27,321 nt of DNA from Bordetella parapertussis (GTDB lineage Bacteria > Pseudomonadota > Gammaproteobacteria > Burkholderiales > Burkholderiaceae_B), in the NCBI GenBank assembly GCA_945862495.1, contig CAMAYM010000026.1, positions 1-27,321 on the forward strand. The letters run 5' to 3'. The notes under the pieces are model-generated. The model saw only the letters and a program-made list of their open reading frames with translations, did no database searches and had not been told where the DNA came from. The position numbers and the translations under genes were made by a program. How positions within the stretch are numbered: position 1 is the stretch's first letter; every line of letters starts with the position of its first letter. Of the stretch, positions 23,969 through 27,321 are shown piece by piece.

Positions 23969-24759
23969 TAAAGTTCATCCACCATTTCACCAGCATGTTT
24001 GCGAAATAAGTGCATTCCCCAAAAACATAACAAGATGGCAATCATACTGACTGGCAATAATGACGACCAATCAGGCCATTGACCATTCACTAGAATTTGT
24101 TGATAGGCAGTAATAATATTTGTCATGGGGTTATAGCGCAAAGCATCGCTCACATACACCGGCAATATATTGATGGGGTACACCACCGGCGTTAGCCAAA
24201 ACCAAAACTGCAAAACCACACCAAAGAGTTGTCCCACGTCTCTAAAAAAAACATTTAGTACGCCCAATGTGATGCCTAAACCAACTGAAAAGAGTATCTG
24301 GACAAGCAGCACTGGGAAAACAGCTAAATAGACTATTCCAGGAAAGCTTCCGGAAAAAATTAGAAAAATTGTGAACAATCCAAAAATAATAGAAAAGTTC
24401 AAACTGGCATTGGCGACAACAATCACTGGCAGACATAGTCTTGGGAAACTAATTTTCTTGAGCAAGTTCGCGTTTTCTAAAAAAACATTCTGCGCTCGGC
24501 TGACAGTTTCAGAAAAGAATGACCAAGTTAATACCCCTGCACACAAGTAGATGCTATAAGCAAACTGACTGTCTAAGCCAGGTAACTTAGCTCGCATGAT
24601 CTGCGAAAAAACAATCGTATACACAGCAATCATTGCTAACGGATTGATGACTGTCCATGCCGCTCCGAGCAAGGAGTTACTATATTTGGCCTGAAACTCA
24701 CGCCTGACGCTTCCGTATATAAAACCACGGTACGCCCACAAGGCTTTCAACATTTGCAT
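23968..24759 (-). CDS. wzm: Polysaccharide ABC exporter permease (Wzm)
   Basis: A 263-residue ABC-2 type permease with six predicted spans, forming the channel with Wzt. The N-terminal RREFQAKYSNSLLGAAWTVINPL, NVFLENANLLKKISFPRLCLP in the middle, and VFFRDVGQLFGVVLQFWFWLTPVVYP are the recognisable conserved blocks of Wzm/KpsM-like proteins. Two in-frame ATGs (24759 and 24753) are possible; the first is used. It lies 49 bases downstream of manC and its stop shares a base with the wzt start. The Wzm/Wzt pair means at least one glycan of the locus is built to full length in the cytoplasm and exported as a polymer. Confidence 0.96.
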   Translation of the reverse strand: MQMLKALWAYRGFIYGSVRREFQAKYSNSLLGAAWTVINPLAMIAVYTIVFSQIMRAKLPGLDSQFAYSIYLCAGVLTWSFFSETVSRAQNVFLENANLLKKISFPRLCLPVIVVANASLNFSIIFGLFTIFLIFSGSFPGIVYLAVFPVLLVQILFSVGLGITLGVLNVFFRDVGQLFGVVLQFWFWLTPVVYPINILPVYVSDALRYNPMTNIITAYQQILVNGQWPDWSSLLPVSMIAILLCFWGMHLFRKHAGEMVDEL

Positions 24760-24808
24760 TAAGCTTTCACTTTAGTTTGGGCATACGTTCTTAAATATGG
24801 TGCGAGTA

Positions 24809-26224
24809 CTAAACACGACCATAGTGATCTTCGAATCTGACGATGTCATCTTCACCCAAATAACTACCGCTTTGTACTTCAATCAACACCAGGTCGATCT
24901 TGCCGGGATTTTCAAGCCGGTGTTTATGTCCGGCGGGGATAAAAGTTGATTCGTTTGTTGCGATGAGCAAATCTTGTTCACCGTTGACGACCTTAGCCAT
25001 GCCATCCACCACAATCCAGTGCTCACTGCGGTGATGGTGCATTTGCAATGACAGCGAGGCGCCTGGCTTGACGACGATACGCTTCATCTTGAAGTTCGAA
25101 CCTTCTTCGAGCACCGTGTAGGTGCCCCAAGGACGATGAACCGTGCGATGCAAGCGATAGGCCTCATGGCCGATTTTCTTTAGTTGCCCCACAATCTGCT
25201 TGACGTCTTGAGAGCGATTTTTATCCGCAATCAACAGGGCATCAGGTGTATCGATCACGATCAGGTTTTCGACGCCCACCGCTGCCACGATACGATCCTC
25301 TGCCTGGATGAAACAGTTTTTGACATCATGCAGAAAGGCTTCGCCTTCTATGCTATTGCCTTGGGCATCCGGCGTAACCAGGTCACCCAGCGCATTCCAG
25401 GAGCCGATGTCGCTCCAGCCAATCGAGCAGGAGACGACTGCGGCCTGTTTTGTTTTTTCCATCAGGGCGAAATCGATTGAGATACTTTCGGCCTGTGCAA
25501 ATGTCTTTGCATCCAGTTCAATCTGATAATGGCCTGTGCCTTCTACCCGGCGCGAGACGTCCAGACTGTTCGACACCGCTTGAAGCACTTCAGGCACGTA
25601 TTTTTTTAGCTCTGCCATGGCCGTCTCTGCAGTCATGCAAAACATGCCTGAATTCCAGAGATATTTGCCACTATCGATATAGGATTGAGCAGTTTCCAGA
25701 TTCGGCTTTTCAACGAAGCGGCGTACGCTATTGCCGTCCGCCTCAATGTATCCGTAACCTGTCTCAGGCGACTCTGGCTGAATGCCGAAAGTGGTGATTT
25801 TGCCCGCTTCTGCGAGTTTGACAGCCTGCTGAACTGCGATTGTGAATGCAGGAACGTCGCCAATCAAGTGATCCGCCGTCAAGAACAACATGATGGCCTT
25901 GGGGCCATAGGTTTTGCAAATGGTCAGTGCGGCAGCGGCAATGGCAGGCGCCGTGTTGCGCCCCTCTGACTCGAGTATGAAGCCAAGTGGCATGGGGATA
26001 TCGCCGGTTTCGCGATATTCATCCACAGTTTTGAAAAACAAATCCCGGTTTGTGACGGTGAGGACCTCGGCAACCCCTGGCAAGCCCTTTGCGCGTAAAA
26101 ACGACTTTTGCAACAGGCTTTGCCCGTCTGCCAGCCTGATAAAGGGTTTGGGGTGTAACTCACGCGAAACAGGCCACAGGCGAGTACCGGCACCACCTGA
26201 GAGAATCACGGGGATTAATTGCAT
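24809..26224 (-). CDS. manC: Mannose-1-phosphate guanylyltransferase/mannose-6-phosphate isomerase (bifunctional)
   Basis: A 471-residue type II bifunctional enzyme with the family's usual length. It makes GDP-mannose from mannose-1-phosphate and GTP and, in many homologues, also interconverts fructose-6-P and mannose-6-P. The pyrophosphorylase signature LSGGAGTRLWPVSRELHPKP spans residues 8-27, the sugar-binding motif FVEKP is at 170-174, and NSGMF lies at 191-195. The C-terminal cupin (about 360-471) carries HRPWGTY (363-369), QMHHHRSEHWIVV (394-406) and PAGHKHRLENPG (430-441). It is the first gene of the long minus-strand group and diverges from gmd across a 246-base gap. Its base composition is richer in G+C than the central genes, as for gmd and ugd. 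Assignment is secure; isomerase activity is inferred from the domain. Confidence 0.97.
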   Translation of the reverse strand: MQLIPVILSGGAGTRLWPVSRELHPKPFIRLADGQSLLQKSFLRAKGLPGVAEVLTVTNRDLFFKTVDEYRETGDIPMPLGFILESEGRNTAPAIAAAALTICKTYGPKAIMLFLTADHLIGDVPAFTIAVQQAVKLAEAGKITTFGIQPESPETGYGYIEADGNSVRRFVEKPNLETAQSYIDSGKYLWNSGMFCMTAETAMAELKKYVPEVLQAVSNSLDVSRRVEGTGHYQIELDAKTFAQAESISIDFALMEKTKQAAVVSCSIGWSDIGSWNALGDLVTPDAQGNSIEGEAFLHDVKNCFIQAEDRIVAAVGVENLIVIDTPDALLIADKNRSQDVKQIVGQLKKIGHEAYRLHRTVHRPWGTYTVLEEGSNFKMKRIVVKPGASLSLQMHHHRSEHWIVVDGMAKVVNGEQDLLIATNESTFIPAGHKHRLENPGKIDLVLIEVQSGSYLGEDDIVRFEDHYGRV

Positions 26225-26392
26225 GATCGACCGTCAAAAATGTTGGAATGCTTACAGATCAGTATCCAGAACCAATAATCTTTATTTTGACAACAATTTA
26301 AGAGTATTTAAGTTTTGATGCTTTATCGGCACTTTTTTGCTAATGATCGCATCATAACAAGGACACGGACATTTCTGGCTTTTTAAGCGATT

Positions 26393-26406
26393 GCCTATAT
26401 ATAGGC
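26393..26406. promoter_or_regulatory. 14-base perfect palindrome between manC and gmd
   Basis: GCCTATATATAGGC is fully self-complementary and lies in the 246-base divergent gap between manC and gmd, 64 bases before the gmd ATG. It has the form of a dimer-binding operator that could control both directions. No ops/JUMPStart-type antitermination element was seen in this gap. Function is inferred from symmetry and place only. Confidence 0.35.
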
Positions 26407-26470
26407 TATTGGGTCAGGTTGAGGTGTTTTTGACCACTCTCCAAGTATAATGGAGGTTTTACTTAGTGTG

Positions 26471-27321
26471 ATGGGGCTAGACGTGTCAAATAGCGTTGCA
26501 AATTCAAAAGTGGCTGTGATTACTGGCATCACCGGACAAGACGGTGCTTATCTGTCAGAACTGCTACTGTCTAAGGGTTACACGGTCTACGGCACCTATC
26601 GCCGCACGAGTTCAGTCAATTTTTGGCGCATCGAAGAGCTCGGGATTGAAAAACACCCCAATCTCCATCTGGTCGAATATGACCTGACGGATCTGTCTTC
26701 TAGCATTCGCTTGCTTCAAACCACACAAGCGACTGAGGTGTACAACCTTGCCGCCCAAAGCTTTGTTGGCGTGTCGTTCGATCAGCCTCTGACCACCGCA
26801 GACATTACCGGCATCGGCCCGGTCAACCTGCTTGAGGCCATCCGTATCGTCAATCCAAAAATTCGCTTTTACCAGGCGAGTACCTCCGAGATGTTTGGCA
26901 AGGTCCAAGCGATTCCCCAGATAGAAAGCACCCCTTTCTATCCACGCAGCCCTTATGGCGTTGCCAAGCTCTATGCGCACTGGATGACGATCAATTACCG
27001 CGAAAGCTATGGCATTTTCGGTACGAGTGGCATTCTGTTCAATCACGAATCGCCGTTACGCGGTCGTGAGTTCGTGACCCGCAAAATTACAGATTCGGTT
27101 GCCAAGATCAAACAGGGCAAGCTTGATGTGCTTGAACTGGGCAACATGGATGCCAAACGTGATTGGGGTTATGCCAAGGATTACGTCGAAGGTATGTGGC
27201 GTATGCTGCAGGCTGACGAACCTGATACTTTTGTACTGGCAACCAATCGCACCGAAACAGTCCGCGACTTCGTCACAATGGCATTCAAAGCTGCCGACAT
27301 CACGATCGACTGGAAAGGACA
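26471..27321 (+). CDS. gmd: GDP-mannose 4,6-dehydratase (partial, cut by right edge)
   Basis: Hand translation gives an open frame of 283 codons running off the window. Gmd converts GDP-mannose to GDP-4-keto-6-deoxymannose, precursor of GDP-L-fucose and GDP-D-rhamnose. Visible are VAVITGITGQDGAYLSELLL (14-33, NADP binding), TYRRTSSVN (42-50), YNLAAQSFVGVSF (91-103), the catalytic STSEMFG (137-143), RSPYGVAKLYAHW (159-171, Tyr162 and Lys166), FNHESPLRGREFVTRKI (190-206), and KRDWGYAKDYVEGMW (229-243). Homologues usually start near SKVAVITG, so the first 10 or so residues are an extension. GGAGG lies 14 bases before this ATG and 11 before an in-frame GTG at 26468, so the exact start is open. 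What follows downstream (a second wcaG, or rmd) cannot be seen. Confidence 0.96.
   Translation, partial: MGLDVSNSVANSKVAVITGITGQDGAYLSELLLSKGYTVYGTYRRTSSVNFWRIEELGIEKHPNLHLVEYDLTDLSSSIRLLQTTQATEVYNLAAQSFVGVSFDQPLTTADITGIGPVNLLEAIRIVNPKIRFYQASTSEMFGKVQAIPQIESTPFYPRSPYGVAKLYAHWMTINYRESYGIFGTSGILFNHESPLRGREFVTRKITDSVAKIKQGKLDVLELGNMDAKRDWGYAKDYVEGMWRMLQADEPDTFVLATNRTETVRDFVTMAFKAADITIDWKG

Noticed and set aside
26287..26292. Consensus TTGACA (-35) on the plus strand in the manC-gmd gap.
   Set aside because: No acceptable -10 box lies 15-19 bases downstream (AAGTTT or TAAGTT), and it is about 180 bases before gmd.
26446..26451. TATAAT just upstream of gmd as a promoter -10 box.
   Set aside because: The only TTGAC-like sequence sits 10 bases upstream, far too close, and the hexamer at 17 bases is poor. 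The GGAGG directly after it would be lost from the transcript if it were the -10 box.
26225..26470. Possible JUMPStart/ops antitermination element before the long operons.
   Set aside because: I looked for GGCGGTAGC-type cores on both strands of the gap and found none.
26612..27046. 144-codon open frame on the minus strand.
   Set aside because: It lies wholly inside gmd on the opposite strand, and gmd is unmistakable by its motifs.

Overview
The window is a surface-polysaccharide (O-antigen or capsule type) biosynthesis locus of a Gram-negative bacterium. Average base composition is moderate to AT-rich. The ABC-exporter pair, the ManC type and the general gene style suggest a betaproteobacterium, but I cannot name a genus and hold that placement loosely. 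Coding density is very high, with many 1-4 base start/stop overlaps. No tRNA, rRNA, CRISPR array, insertion sequence or transposase was seen.

Layout. (1) Positions 1-2895, minus strand: a WecA/WbpL-type polyprenyl-phosphate sugar-1-phosphate transferase, GDP-L-fucose synthase (wcaG) and the N-terminal part of an MsbA/PglK-like ABC transporter that runs off the left edge. (2) 3118-5802, plus strand: an FkbM-family methyltransferase and an OafA-type O-acyltransferase with a fused SGNH domain. (3) 5811-6968, minus strand: a second acyltransferase without an SGNH domain. (4) 7130-12601, plus strand: a SAM methyltransferase, a membrane-anchored SGNH protein, RmlC (rfbC), an HlpA-like glycosyltransferase and a large Wzy/WaaL-like membrane protein with an extra C-terminal domain. 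(5) 26224 down to 12586, minus strand: manC, wzm, wzt, a methyltransferase with coiled coil, a tandem GT4 glycosyltransferase, a 680-residue GT-C-like membrane protein, ugd, UDP-xylose synthase, a GtrB-like glycosyltransferase, a GtrA-like protein and a small unknown membrane protein. This may be one operon of about 13.6 kb. (6) From 26471 to the right edge, plus strand: gmd, diverging from manC.

How it may work together. ManC, Gmd and WcaG give GDP-mannose and then GDP-L-fucose. Ugd and UXS give UDP-glucuronate and then UDP-xylose. RmlC epimerises a dTDP-4-keto-6-deoxyhexose made by enzymes not in the window. The WecA-like enzyme can start a chain on undecaprenyl phosphate, and the tandem GT4 and HlpA-like enzymes can extend it. 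The coiled-coil methyltransferase may cap it, and Wzm/Wzt with its C-terminal glycan-binding domain exports it. The Wzy_C-family protein would polymerise it or ligate it to lipid A-core. Acyl- and methyltransferases decorate it.

The most interesting part is 12586-16834, possibly extending to 18982. There, UDP-xylose synthesis is translationally coupled to a GtrB/GtrA lipid-linked sugar and flippase pair, followed by a small unknown membrane protein. This looks like a periplasmic (xylosyl?) side-group module inside an ABC-exported glycan locus.
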